20,137 nt of DNA, from positions 367,640 through 387,776 of the forward strand of contig WELB01000123.1 in NCBI GenBank assembly GCA_009602725.1, written 5' to 3'. The notes beneath the pieces are model-generated. The model searched no databases. It was not told the DNA's origin and saw only the letters and a program-made list of their open reading frames with translations. Source of the stretch: Spirogloea muscicola. Its lineage: Eukaryota > Streptophyta > Zygnematophyceae > Spirogloeales > Spirogloeaceae. Position numbers and translations under genes: made by a program. Shown piece by piece: positions 11,201 through 20,128 of this stretch; the first letter of the stretch is position 1, and each line of letters opens with the position of its first letter.

Positions 11201-12008
11201 TCTGCATTAAGGCGGCAGCAGGCTATTGGGTGTTGTGAGACAATGACAAGCTCGCTAAGCCCCACCTGAAGAAGGCTTAACTGCAGCTCTTGGTCATAAC
11301 CAGCGCCGGGCTTCTAGCTCAGGCTTCAAAAGCTTCAGAGATACTAATACGCTGTGCAGAGCATAAGTGCATTAGCAGTTGGCTTGTTCTCCTTGACCTG
11401 TCAAGAGTCAGGAGAAGCCGGCAGATCTAAGGAGGACTGCATAGTACTCGATTGTATCTGAAATCAACGACAGTGGCATACCTCAAAGGCTGCACTGTCA
11501 AGCTGAGAGGGAACTTTGCCAAGATGGAAAGTCTTAACAAGCGCTTTGAGTGCTCGTATCTGCTGAGTATTTGTCAAAAACTGCACCATGGAGGAGCTGC
11601 TAAAGTCAGACTATAAGAGCATGCTGAGCAGCATTGTCTATTTTCAAGAAGCGGACTGGCAGTCATTGCTGGTGGGTTTAGGTTTGCAACAATCACACAA
11701 GCCAGGCCAGACTTGCACTGTCAAGCAGACAAAGGCTGCAAGAAGAGAGTATCTAAATCCATTGAGCATCTTCAATCAGGGATGGCAACAGGAAAATTCT
11801 GCACCTTCTCTTCAATCATGCGCGCCCGATCCATACAGATGCTTTCCAGCTGCCTCTGGCGCTGCCGGCTGAAGCTCCGATGATTGTTCACAAAGATATA
11901 TACAGCCATGAGTATGCCAGAGAGGAGCCATAGCGCCAAGAATGCCTTGCGCCAGTTCCGGCTCAGCTTCGCCGGGGTGAGCGACTCAGAGGTCAGCGCG
12001 CCAAACAT
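5245..12008 (-). CDS. CHASE-domain hybrid histidine kinase, cytokinin-receptor-like, 14 exons
   Basis: Membrane sensor kinase with the architecture of plant AHK/CRE1 receptors. Exons in transcript order: 12008-11805, 11580-11482, 11201-11070, 10906-10805, 10474-10254, 9993-9820, 9589-9409, 9263-9027, 8731-7587, 7305-7110, 6926-6681, 6454-6200, 5970-5804, 5554-5245. All phases agree and give 1222 aa. Residues 22-40 form a first TM segment; about 60-300 is CHASE (start motif [11 protein letters not shown], then [25 protein letters not shown]); 327-346 is a second TM. HisKA has [10 protein letters not shown] with His393. HATPase has the N box [10 protein letters not shown] (N511, N515), G1 EDTGIGIP (D792), F box FEPF and G2 GGTGIGL (821-827). 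The N and G1 boxes are separated by about 250 extra residues. First receiver about 883-1050; second receiver from 1065 with DD 1067-1068, phospho-Asp 1112 ([10 protein letters not shown]), T1166 and K1188. Expected phosphorelay: His393 to a receiver Asp to a separate HPt protein. The exon 5/6 junction needs a GC donor and is the least certain. An acceptor-like TTGCAG just before ATG 12008 leaves an upstream exon possible. Confidence 0.88.
7730..8491 (-). other. Approx. 250-aa insert within the kinase ATPase domain (exon 9)
   Basis: Between the end of the N-box strand (HILLKVKK, to about residue 531) and the strand leading into G1 ([15 protein letters not shown], from about 784) the kinase has roughly 250 residues with no ATPase-fold motif. 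Most of it is low in hydrophobics and rich in S, T, P, E, K and R, as expected for a disordered loop. A Cys cluster, QCCCTCQ at residues 639-645, sits mid-insert. Plant AHKs, from memory, have a shorter variable insert at this place. The exon has no in-frame stop and no obvious intron here, so I treat it as coding. Confidence 0.7.
9994..10253 (-). other. Kinase intron 5, probable GC-AG type
   Basis: The downstream exon must start with one base completing a codon (acceptor TGTGTGCAG, then NRVDRLSCL), so the upstream exon must end two bases into a codon. The best site is TCTTCCAG with intron start GCACGT at 10253. GT sites nearby are out of phase, apart from a poor one further downstream (CAA|GTTGGA). 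Assigned by phase and CHASE alignment only. Confidence 0.5.
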
Positions 12009-12845
12009 CCTGCAACTTGCTTTGGCTTCACAGTCTCACTGGCAGAGGAGGCGCAATGACCGCAGAGCTGCCGCTGAACAGCCCGTGCCTTCAGTTGCAT
12101 CATTGACTTGCGGCTTCAGTGGTTTCCAGGTCACCCGTCTTGCTCGGTGCCCTAGAGGCCACACCTCAGCGAGCAGGCCACTACCCTGTACGCCAATTGA
12201 AGCTCCGGCACTGGCGTGACACATATAGCTCCGGAGCTGGTGATACCAGCAGCAACCAAATCCCGGAAGTGGCTGCCAATCAGGGTCCCTGCTGGCCTTA
12301 GGTCAAGATTGGTTGATTCCTGCGATGCTCCATGTAATGGCCGACACAGCCACTTCTTTGGCGTATCCTCCACTAAGTGCACCTTGCAGCAGCGGCGATG
12401 CTCGCTCCACCACAGATGTTCTAATGAGTAGCTGCACAATCTGCCATGACGAGCAACGCCGGTAAGCAGGCGGTCCGTTGGCGTTATCCGAGTGCCCTGA
12501 CCTCAACCTGCACTTTGCGCAGGCGAGATGCGCTCGAGTGCCAGCCGCTGCAGACCACTGCCAAAATCTGCTCCGGCTGAATCCCAGTAGGTCTGCCCTG
12601 TCTGATGCATATGCAGCTGGCGAAGGTGGACTACGTTCTGTGAGGCTCATCAAGATACTATTTACAAGGGCACGGTGATGTGCCTTGTATCAAGATGCCT
12701 AGAGCCAGGTCAGACGAAGTTGTTTCTGGAGCCGATGGTGGGCGGCAATCAGCGACAATGATCCACAATGGAGCGCCTGTCGGTCGAAGCTGCAAGTGCG
12801 GCGTCTACCAAGCTCCAATTTGACGCGGGCCTGTACACGACTTAA

Positions 12846-12878
12846 CCGCCGCCGCCGCCGCCGCCGCACCGCCGCCGC
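12846..12878. repeat. Short CCG microsatellite
   Basis: Seven CCG units (12846-12866), interrupted by CA, then about three more units. Non-coding as far as I can tell. Confidence 0.9.
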
Positions 12879-13036
12879 TTGTGCCGCCTCGCAGGCGACG
12901 AGGAGGCTGCCCAGGGCAGCCTCGTCAGGCCGAGCGCGGCACAGGCACTCAGACGCCAATGTCCCGCAGAAGCGAGCTGCCGGGAAGGCAGCACAGCAGC
13001 TATCTGCGGGGCAAGCACAGCCAAGCCACCGACGCA

Positions 13037-13037
<1 letters not shown>

Positions 13038-13080
<43 letters not shown>
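13038..13080. repeat. CCG trinucleotide repeat, 14 units
   Basis: A perfect (CCG)14 plus one base, preceded by GCAACC and followed by a CTGCCAGG segment. It produces poly-Arg, poly-Ala, poly-Pro or poly-Gly shadows in the six frames. Confidence 0.95.
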
Positions 13081-13297
13081 TGCCAGGAGAGGGTGGGGCC
13101 GGCAAGGGGGAGATTAATGTCAGCAATCTGTGGGAAGCGCCTGAGGGGTGGGAGTGGGCGAGGGGGGTGTCGAGGCCGGGGAGAGAGAGGGTGCTGCCAT
13201 GGGGTGGGCTTTGAGGGAGAGGTGCAGTCATCGATAGAACTTCCTGGGGGAAGGGAGAGGTCGGGGGGCGGTGCTGCAGAAAGGGAGAGGGGGCATT

Positions 13298-13318
13298 GGG
13301 GCGGGGAGGGGGGTGGGG
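13298..13318 (+). other. Strong G-quadruplex motif
   Basis: Four G-runs of 4, 4, 6 and 4 are separated by single-base loops C, A and T, a canonical pattern for a very stable parallel quadruplex. It lies in a G-rich purine-biased block of the divergent spacer, about 1.3 kb from both neighbouring genes. The opposite strand is the matching C-rich i-motif sequence. Confidence 0.8.
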
Positions 13319-13927
13319 CGGCGGCGGGCCCCACGGCGGGGCACCGCGCCGGTTGGGGGAAGCAATAGGCCGCCGCGCCCGGGACGCCGCGGCCCGTGAT
13401 GCCTCTGCCCGCCGCGCTTGCTCCCCGTCGGGCGCACTGGCTACGGGAGCTGCCGCGCGAGCCGCGTTTGGCGGTGCGGCCCGGCGGACATGGGCCGCCG
13501 GCCCGCGCTGCCCTGCTGGCAGGCGCTTCGCCCGCCCGTGGGGCCACCCGGGCAGGCCCGGGGTGGGTGGCGGGGGCTTTTTGCTCGCTCAGCCGCATCA
13601 ATCAGCACTAACTGAGGCACTAACCGGGGGGCATAACTCATGTTGTGCATCTCAATGACTCCATTAAGCGGCAAACGCTCAAAATCCTGGAATTCTTATG
13701 CGTCCGTTGACGCTGTGTCAGAGACTGTCCGCCATGCACTGACGTCGCCAAGAACCTCCGACCTGGACAGTGGATGCTGGTGGCGCTCGCTGACCTGGAT
13801 GCATCGCAGCCGTTTGAAGCGCCACGAGGGACTGAACCAGGGTGCCAGCGTGGCATGTAGGCTCCCCAGAGCAGCACAGGTTGCCCCAACCGACGGCAAG
13901 ACCACGTGGCGGGTCCTCTACCGCAAC

Positions 13928-13929
<2 letters not shown>

Positions 13930-13966
<37 letters not shown>

Positions 13967-13980
13967 AGCCGCCGCCGCTA
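13930..13980. repeat. CCG trinucleotide repeat, 12 units plus interrupted tail
   Basis: (CCG)12 at 13930-13965, then CAG and further CCG units. Like the repeat at 13038 it is preceded by GCAACC, so the two may share an origin or simply have similar low-complexity flanks. Confidence 0.95.
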
Positions 13981-14605
13981 AGCCCGCCGCCGTTTCCGGT
14001 GACGACGCCGTCGTCGGCGGCGGGCTGCGACGACGGCGGGGGCTTGAGCCGCGAGCCGCGCCACCGTCTCAGGACTCAGATCCGAGCCTCCGGGCCGTGG
14101 ACTTGATGGTGATGCAGACGCTGCCGCCAGCGCCGCCAGCGCCGGCGCCGCCTCGCGGCAGAGCAGCCGACGGCGGCGCTGTGGCAGAGCCCCCGGCCTG
14201 CCGTCGCCCGCGGCCCGCGCGTCGGCGACACCGGCGGCGCCGTAAGCGGAACCCCCCGATTTGAACCCCTGCCCTCGCCAAGCGGCCCCTTGGGACCTTG
14301 TCCATCCCCCCCTGGGCTGTGGCTTGTCACCGTCATAGCCCCCTACTGGCAAGAAGGCCGTTAGAAAGTGAGTGCCTGACGTAAGCCGGGCGTCGCAAGC
14401 GCGCTTACCTGGAAGCTCAGATGGAGCCGATCGAGAGCCTCGCTGACTTCTGTGCTTTTATGGTTCTATCCTATCTGGCTGCCGGAAGCATCCAAAACCC
14501 GTCTGTTGCGTCGCACACCACAGACCCCTCCTTGAAACCTGTGGACTTGAGTGTCCTGCTGCTGTTTCTTTGTGCTCCCAACCACAGGAAACGAAGCTCT
14601 CGCCT

Positions 14606-17600
14606 ATGTCTTATCTCGTCGCCCCCCTCCTTTTGGGGTTGCAGGTGCTGCTGCTGGACGACGTGGGGCTGAGCGCCGGCGAGCGCGACCTCTTGGATGG
14701 CGCGGCCTGGCGGCTCGTGCCCGGCGACCGCGTGGGCCTCGTGGGCGCCAACGGCTGCGGCAAGTCCACGTTGCTGCGAGTGATCGCCGGACGGCGGGAC
14801 GCAGATCGCGGTGCCGTGCTTATGGACACCGGGACCCGACTTGGGTACCTGGAGCAGACGGCCGTGTCTGGCTCCACTCGCACTACGTGGGACGAGGCAC
14901 GGTCGGAGATGGCGGAGCTCAACGCCGCCGAGGAAGAGCTCAGGGCTGCGGAGCTCGCGGTGGAGCGCGAGGAGCACGGCGCCGTGCAGCTGCTCGGCCA
15001 GGCCATGGAGGCCTTCGAGGCGGCGGATGGCTACAAGGCGGACGAGAGCATCGCCAGGTGCTTCCAGCGTGCAGCGCTGCAGAAGTGCTGCCACACTGAG
15101 GGCGGCACTGAGATGTTTGTGGTTGTGCTCATTGCCAGCCGGGCTCCACTTTGCGAGCAGCTTGTTTGGAAGTGCTGACACGGCCTTCTCATCCTGGACA
15201 GCGTGCTCGGTGGCCTGGGGTTCGGCCCGCGCGACTGGAAGCGGTCGTGCGCCGAGTTCTCGGGCGGCTGGCAGATGCGCATCGCGCTCGCTCGCCTGCT
15301 GCTGGCTCAGGCCGGCGCCGGCGCGCGCTCCCTTCTCCTGCTCGACGAGCCGACCAACCACCTCGACAGCAGTGCCAGGGTGCGCATAAATTTGCTGAAA
15401 GCATCATCGCTATTAACGTGAACGTTATAAATCTGCCGCTCTGATACTGGCTCTGCCGTCCGGCTGGCAGGCGTGGCTGGCCAACTATCTGCGGGCGGCG
15501 CCGGGCTCGGCTATCGTGGTGAGCCACGACGAGGAGCTCCTGGACCGTGTGTGTGGCCGCATCGCTGAGATCCGCGGCAGCCAGCTGCACCACTTCACCG
15601 GCAACTACTCCAAGTTCCTCCGGGAGCGGGAGGCGCGGCAGCAGCAGGCGGCCGCGGAGGCCGAGGGCCGCTCTCGTGAGGCTGCGCGGCTCCAGGGCTT
15701 CATCACTCGCTTTGGCGCCAAGGCAACCAAGGCAGCCGCCGCCAACTCCAAGAAGAAGCAGCTGGCCCGGCTCCAGGAGGACATGCCCCAAGAAGTTGTT
15801 GCTGGTGCGCATCTAGGATTCGTTCTTAACTCCCAGCAAAGCACTGTCTTCGAAAGTCAATAGGAAGTTTGTATACTCAACTTCCCCTTAGAGGCCTGAC
15901 AACCGTGTAGTCATTACTTGCAAGATTGTCGTGCTTCAAGCTCCATTCGTGCTCTGGTAGCTCTCGCCTTGCCGTCTCTCACAGGGTGCAGAGCTTGAAG
16001 CTGTTGCTCACTTGCGTGCTGTCCACTTTGCTCAGCCGATGCCATCGTACTATCGGCTATGTCTTGCCAGGGATGGCGGATGCTGCTGGGGAGCGGCGGA
16101 GCGTGAGCGTCAAGCTCCCACCGGCGCCAGCATGCGCTCGTGAGGTGCTGACCTTGAAGAAGGCGGCCGTAGGCTGGGCAGCCGGGCAGGCCCTGCTCCG
16201 GAATGTCAACCTCAATCTGGAGACGGGCATGCGGCTGGTATGCAGAAGGCCCCCCTTGATGCTCAAGGCCTGGCCAATGCTAGCAAATGCTGCTCGGCTG
16301 CAGTTGCGCAAGGGACTCGGTACAAGAGGTCACTAGTCTTTCATGTGTCACACTAGATCCTACTAATCATCAGTGGAAATCGATTAAGTGTGAGGAGGTG
16401 TTGTATTGTATGGTGTAGGCATTGACGGCCTGAGGGTTTTGTGCTGGGTATAGTAGGAGGTTATGAAGTTGAGCAGCATAGGCTGCCGCACCATCGGATT
16501 CCACACTACCAAGCTGACACTGGCACCAGCTGCGCCGGATGTTGTGGCAGGTCATTCTCGGCCCCAACGGATGCGGGAAGTCGACGCTGCTGCGGGCGCT
16601 GGCCGGCGAGCGGACGCTGCTTGAGGGCACCCGGGTGGTCGGCGCGGGCGTCCAGATTGGCATCTTCACACAGGACCTTGCACAGGACCTGCAGCAGGAC
16701 CTCTCAGCACTCGAGTGCGTCTTGGAGGTATGTGCTCCTGGCGTCATGCAGGCCAACTAGCGGCACGGCTCTACCATCTCGGTGGTTTATAGGCAATTTG
16801 ATGAGGAAGCTGCCACTGCGGTGCAGCTTCTATAGGTCTCGGATCTGTATTCCTGAGCCATCTGCCTGCTGTTGTGCTGCGGTGCAGATAGCAAGAGAGA
16901 AGGACCCGACTGTGACGGATGTGAAAGCGCGGACTGCACTTGGCGCGCTGGGCCTCAGCGGCGAGACCGCCTTACGCCCAATCAGGGAGCTCTCAGGTAT
17001 GCGGCCATGAAGGGGGCCAGCAGGGCAGGGGTTGTTTGCGATGATCAGATTGCAGACTACAAACCTTGCTACCAGTGATGGATCGGCGTCAATTTGTCTT
17101 GCATTTAGTTTGCACTTTACTGAGTTAAGTAAGGGTGTGGCGGCCTACTATTACAGATAAATGCTAGACTTTGAGGTTGAAAACCTTGACACTTACAACT
17201 TTTGGCACATGCAATTAGACATCTCACAATTTACTGAGTCAGCTCAGCCCCTTCTCTGTGGCTGCTACACATTAGTTGGGGACTTGCGTTGAGCTTGCCG
17301 TTTCCTTCTTGATGAATCTGCGAGCTCCTTTGGATGCTGTGCCGCCAGGCGGCGAGAAGGCACGCGTGGCATTGGGCGGCTTCGTCCTGCGGCCGCACAA
17401 TGTCCTCCTGCTGGACGAGGCGAGCAATCACCTTGACCGGCCCACCGCCAAGGCACTGGCCGCCGCTGTCAAGAGCTTCAAAGGTAGCCGCTGCTGGGCC
17501 TGCTGGCAGGCATCGATGCGTGTCAGTGCAGACATCCGGACGAGTGTCGCGATCGCCCATGCGCTGGTCGTTCTCAGCCTTTCAGAGGCCCTCTCTGTGC

Positions 17601-18495
17601 CATGTGGGCAGGCACAGTCGTGGCCGTCACGCACGAGCTGGAGTTCGCAGAGGCCATGGGGCCCACGCATGTTGCACAGGTGCTGCCCGACGGTGGGGTC
17701 GCAGTCGACTTCTGCATCGCTGGCGAGTTGAAGGACGGCGACTTTGGAACGGCGGCCGTGCCACGAGGAGGACGAGGCGCGGCTTTGCAGGGGATGCAGA
17801 TGAGGACCAACACAGAGGCGGCCGGCAGCTCGACCAAGGACCCCGAGAGAAAGCCTGGGACTGGGCAGGCAAATGACCGGAAGAAGCTGCAGCAGGTGTG
17901 CTTCACAACCAAGGGGTCCATTGGGGTCCATAGCTTGACTGATGGGCTCATGATTTGATGGCTTCTTACGAGAGGGTATGTCGAGGAAGGGGCTCAACAC
18001 GAGAGAATGAATGGAGTCAAGTTGTTGACTTCACAATATTTGCTTGATTGAGTCGGATAGCATAGGGAAAACGGAAGGGAGGCCTGCGTCCCGGTGGTAT
18101 TGGACAAAGAATTGCTCTTATGGCTTGCCGCCATGATGGCTGCTGATAGTGGTCGGAGACTGCGTCAGGCAGGCGTACACGCTGACCTTGAGACTACGCC
18201 TGCGCACTTGGCTACGGGCGCGCCAATTGTGGTGTCCTTGCAGGCGCAGGCCAAGATTAAGCGGCTGCTGGAGACGATCAGTGAGCGGGAAAAGGAGTGT
18301 GCGCTGCTAGACGAGCAGATGATGGAGGCGGGCAGTGACGTGGGAAAGGTGCAGGAGCTGCTGAAGGCCAAGCTCGCGGCGCAGGCAGCGCTGGCCGAGG
18401 CCGAGGCAGAGTGGGAGCGATTGGAGGGTGTTGTGGAGGGGCTGCAGAACATCAGTGCCAGGGAGCAGCAGCTTGCAGCGACAGCCGCTGCATGA
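14606..18495 (+). CDS. ABC-F family ATPase with two nucleotide-binding domains, 9 exons (5' end uncertain)
   Basis: Soluble tandem-ATPase protein of the ABC-F group, which acts on ribosomes in translation and is not a transporter. Exons: (14606 or) 14645-15057, 15202-15379, 15471-15804, 16071-16237, 16551-16727, 16888-16996, 17349-17483, 17612-17895, 18244-18495; phases agree and give 682 aa from 14645. NBD1: Walker [10 protein letters not shown], signature FSGGWQMR, Walker B/D-loop [13 protein letters not shown]-switch VVSHD. Then [14 protein letters not shown] leads into a basic, Ala-rich helical inter-domain linker. NBD2: Walker [10 protein letters not shown], signature LSGGEKAR (split by intron 6), [11 protein letters not shown] and VTHE. 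The last exon is a charged coiled coil, as in ABC-F C-terminal domains. The organisation resembles bacterial Uup/YheS and plastid plant ABCF5-like proteins, so plastid targeting is possible. ATG 14606 reads in frame through a good acceptor at 14644 and adds 13 hydrophobic residues; a separate upstream first exon with a transit peptide is equally likely. Confidence 0.88.
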
Positions 18496-19195
18496 GACTG
18501 CGCGCGCTTGCTGCGTGCCAATAGCCTGACAGCATTCGGGAGGTTGCAATGTGGGTACCGGTGAAGCAGGCCTCACTGGCCTCTACCTTTGTCTTGTGTT
18601 GCGTCACTTTGATAAAGTGGTACACTTCGCACTCATTACAAGGGTCTGACAAGCAGCCATCCTCAGCAGCTGGCTCAGTTTATCTGCACATTGCTCGGGT
18701 GTAGGTATAGTGTGTGTGTAGGTTTTGAAGTATGAGAACAGTGTTCGAGGGTGTAGGCTTAGACACAGAACACACTATGGTGCTCATTCTTTCATATACA
18801 CCAGCAAGAATGTCTTTGATCCGATATCAGAACAGGACAGAAAGAGTAGCAGCAATACACTCTTAGGCTCATTTCGATGAATGAGCAGGCTAGCTGGTGG
18901 TGTTATTCCTCAAAGAATCCTGACTATGTGGCATCTGCCTTTCAGACAGAGACTGGGGCGCAGAAATCTCAATTGGCAGGCAGGCCAGTGTCAGCAAGCC
19001 ATTCTACATAATCTGAGCTAACCTGTGAAAGTTTAACATATACAGCATGGCCACGCGCCTATAAGAAGGATGTTTCCTGGCGTTGCAGCCCCATGCACCT
19101 CTGCTACAATTTTGCCGCTGCACAGCCCCGTGCATCGCCCCTGCTAACTTGGTGTGACAAACAGCAGTAAGCAACGAGCGCAGTGCTCGTGAAGG
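18496..19195. other. Convergent intergenic spacer (ABC-F / Lin0512 3' regions)
   Basis: About 700 bp between facing stop codons. No ORF with recognisable similarity and no RNA gene seen. It contains GT-rich direct and inverted repeats around 18698-18778 and a - strand TGTAA at 18636-18640. Confidence 0.7.
18636..18640 (-). terminator. Possible TGTAA polyadenylation signal of the Lin0512 gene
   Basis: TTACA on the + strand, TGTAA on the - strand, about 556 nt past the Lin0512 stop. It is the only such motif I found on that strand in the spacer. If used, the 3' UTR would extend nearly to the ABC-F stop codon. Confidence 0.25.
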
Positions 19196-20060
19196 TCAGT
19201 ACCCTACATAAACTGCAGCGTTGACAACGTAGCAGTCGTCGTTCTTGTCGCCCATGGACTCAAGCGCAACGCCTGAAGGCGTCACAAGGCCGCCATCCAC
19301 GACCTCGACGCCCACAATCTCCCCGCTGGGCAGAGAATGCCCAGCGGGGATAGGCAGCCGCCGATAGAGAAGTGTCAGCAAAGGCGGCCCCGGTGCTCCC
19401 AAAATTGCCTCCAACATAACCAAGCCATGCCTCCAGATGCTAATACGGCAGCTGATTATATCCTTACTATCAAGCCTCGTTATAATGGCATGGTAAGCTG
19501 TGGCAGTGACGCCAAGTGCCAGTCTTTTCCCATGTGGAGGGCCCGCCGTGAGTATGAACAGTGGCTTGACAAAGACCGGAGGGGACCTTCACGGCCAGGG
19601 ATGGGATAGGGGCTTCACTATGGAAAGACGGCCTTGACGGCTTCCACGTCAAGTGCATCTTGGAGCGGAGCGGGCACGCCCAGCCGCACGCGGAGCTTCA
19701 TTTGCTGCCACCCGACACCTGGCACGGCGCCTGCGCAGCACCAAAGGGGTGAGGCCAGCAACAGAGGCTGAGCTTAACATCCTATGTGCTGCAGCGCTTT
19801 TATACACGGGAATGATCAAGGGATTTAGTCGTCCTTGTGCTCGACTCAACTGCTCGCAGGAATGGGGTTTATATTGCACAACCAGGGCTCACAGTCAGGG
19901 GTTTAAGGTAGGTTTCGGCGCCTGGGGTTTAAGGAGAGAGAAGAGGGAGGAGGCAGGGCTGGGAGGAGGGCGGCGCGGGCCACCTGTGCGGAAGGCCGGG
20001 ATGGAGTTGGCGGAGATGGCATCGCGGCACGCGCGCACGGCCGCCTTGGTCACGTCCTGC
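19196..20060 (-). CDS. Lin0512-family conserved protein, C-terminal exons (5' partial)
   Basis: Exons in transcript order: 20060-19984, 19730-19619, 19325-19196 (stop TAG/TAA/TGA codon at 19196-19198). The joined protein has the family's conserved blocks: QDVTKAAVRACRDAISANS and IPAF (exon 1), MKLRVRLGVP and DVEAVKAVFP (exon 2), then YGEIVGVEVVDGG, TPSG, GDKNDD and YVVNAAVYVGY at the C-terminus. Junction phases fit: the Tyr codon of FPYG is split TA/C across intron 2. This is the small Lin0512 family (named from Listeria lin0512) found in bacteria, algae and plants; its function is unknown to me. The first visible exon probably starts at 20060 with an acceptor GCGCAG, restoring the typical HGQDVTKAA context; the exon before it, and the start codon, lie beyond the window. 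If instead no splice occurs there, the frame stays open toward the CGG repeat. Confidence 0.78.
19320..19350. repeat. Perfect 12-bp inverted repeat (hairpin) at Lin0512 intron 2 acceptor
   Basis: Arms 19320-19331 and 19339-19350 are exactly complementary, with a 7-nt loop. In the - strand transcript the 3' arm contains the acceptor AG (19327-19326) of Lin0512 intron 2, so the stem would bury the 3' splice site. The stem is ten G-C pairs plus two A-T pairs. Confidence 0.9.
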
Positions 20061-20093
20061 CTGCGCCGCAGCGAGGGCTGCACTGAGCGCGGC

Positions 20094-20094
<1 letters not shown>

Positions 20095-20127
<33 letters not shown>
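20095..20127. repeat. CGG trinucleotide repeat, 11 units
   Basis: Perfect (CGG)11 close to the window end, upstream of the first visible Lin0512 exon. It is probably in an intron or in the 5' part of that gene; coding cannot be decided from this window. Confidence 0.9.

Positions 20128-20128
<1 letters not shown>

Larger units (their letters stand above)
12009..14605. other. Divergent GC-rich spacer between kinase and ABC-F genes
   Basis: About 2.6 kb upstream of both flanking genes. It contains CCG repeats, a purine/G-rich block at about 13100-13330 and a G-quadruplex motif. Several long open frames exist, but they run through the CCG repeats or are compositionally biased (poly-Arg, poly-Pro, poly-Ala), and none shows a recognisable domain. 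Promoters, 5' UTRs and possibly a first ABC-F exon (for example from ATG 14421) or an upstream kinase exon should lie here, but I cannot place them. No TATA box is convincing. Confidence 0.6.

Noticed and set aside
11202-11481. Possible extra CHASE exon containing [10 protein letters not shown]
   Set aside because: The flanking exons join directly in phase and align without a gap to plant CHASE domains, so this is intron 2 of the kinase.
12699-13601. 300-codon open frame on the - strand upstream of the kinase
   Set aside because: It owes its length to GC-rich, CCG-repeat sequence (long Arg and Pro runs), shows no domain, and competes with equally long frames on the + strand.
13842-14264. + strand open frame with poly-Ala as the ABC-F N-terminus
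   Set aside because: It begins at a GTG, not an ATG, runs through the CCG repeat, and I found no donor that clearly joins it to the exon at 14645.
14240-14280. tRNA T-arm-like string (GGTTCAAATC on the - strand)
   Set aside because: The bases flanking the TTCAAAT loop are G-rich on both sides and cannot form the T stem; no acceptor or anticodon stem is found.
15992-16070. Open frame reading [16 protein letters not shown] in ABC-F intron 3
   Set aside because: It looked like linker coding sequence, but it is out of frame with the NBD2 exon at 16071, which joins cleanly by phase to the exon ending at 15804.
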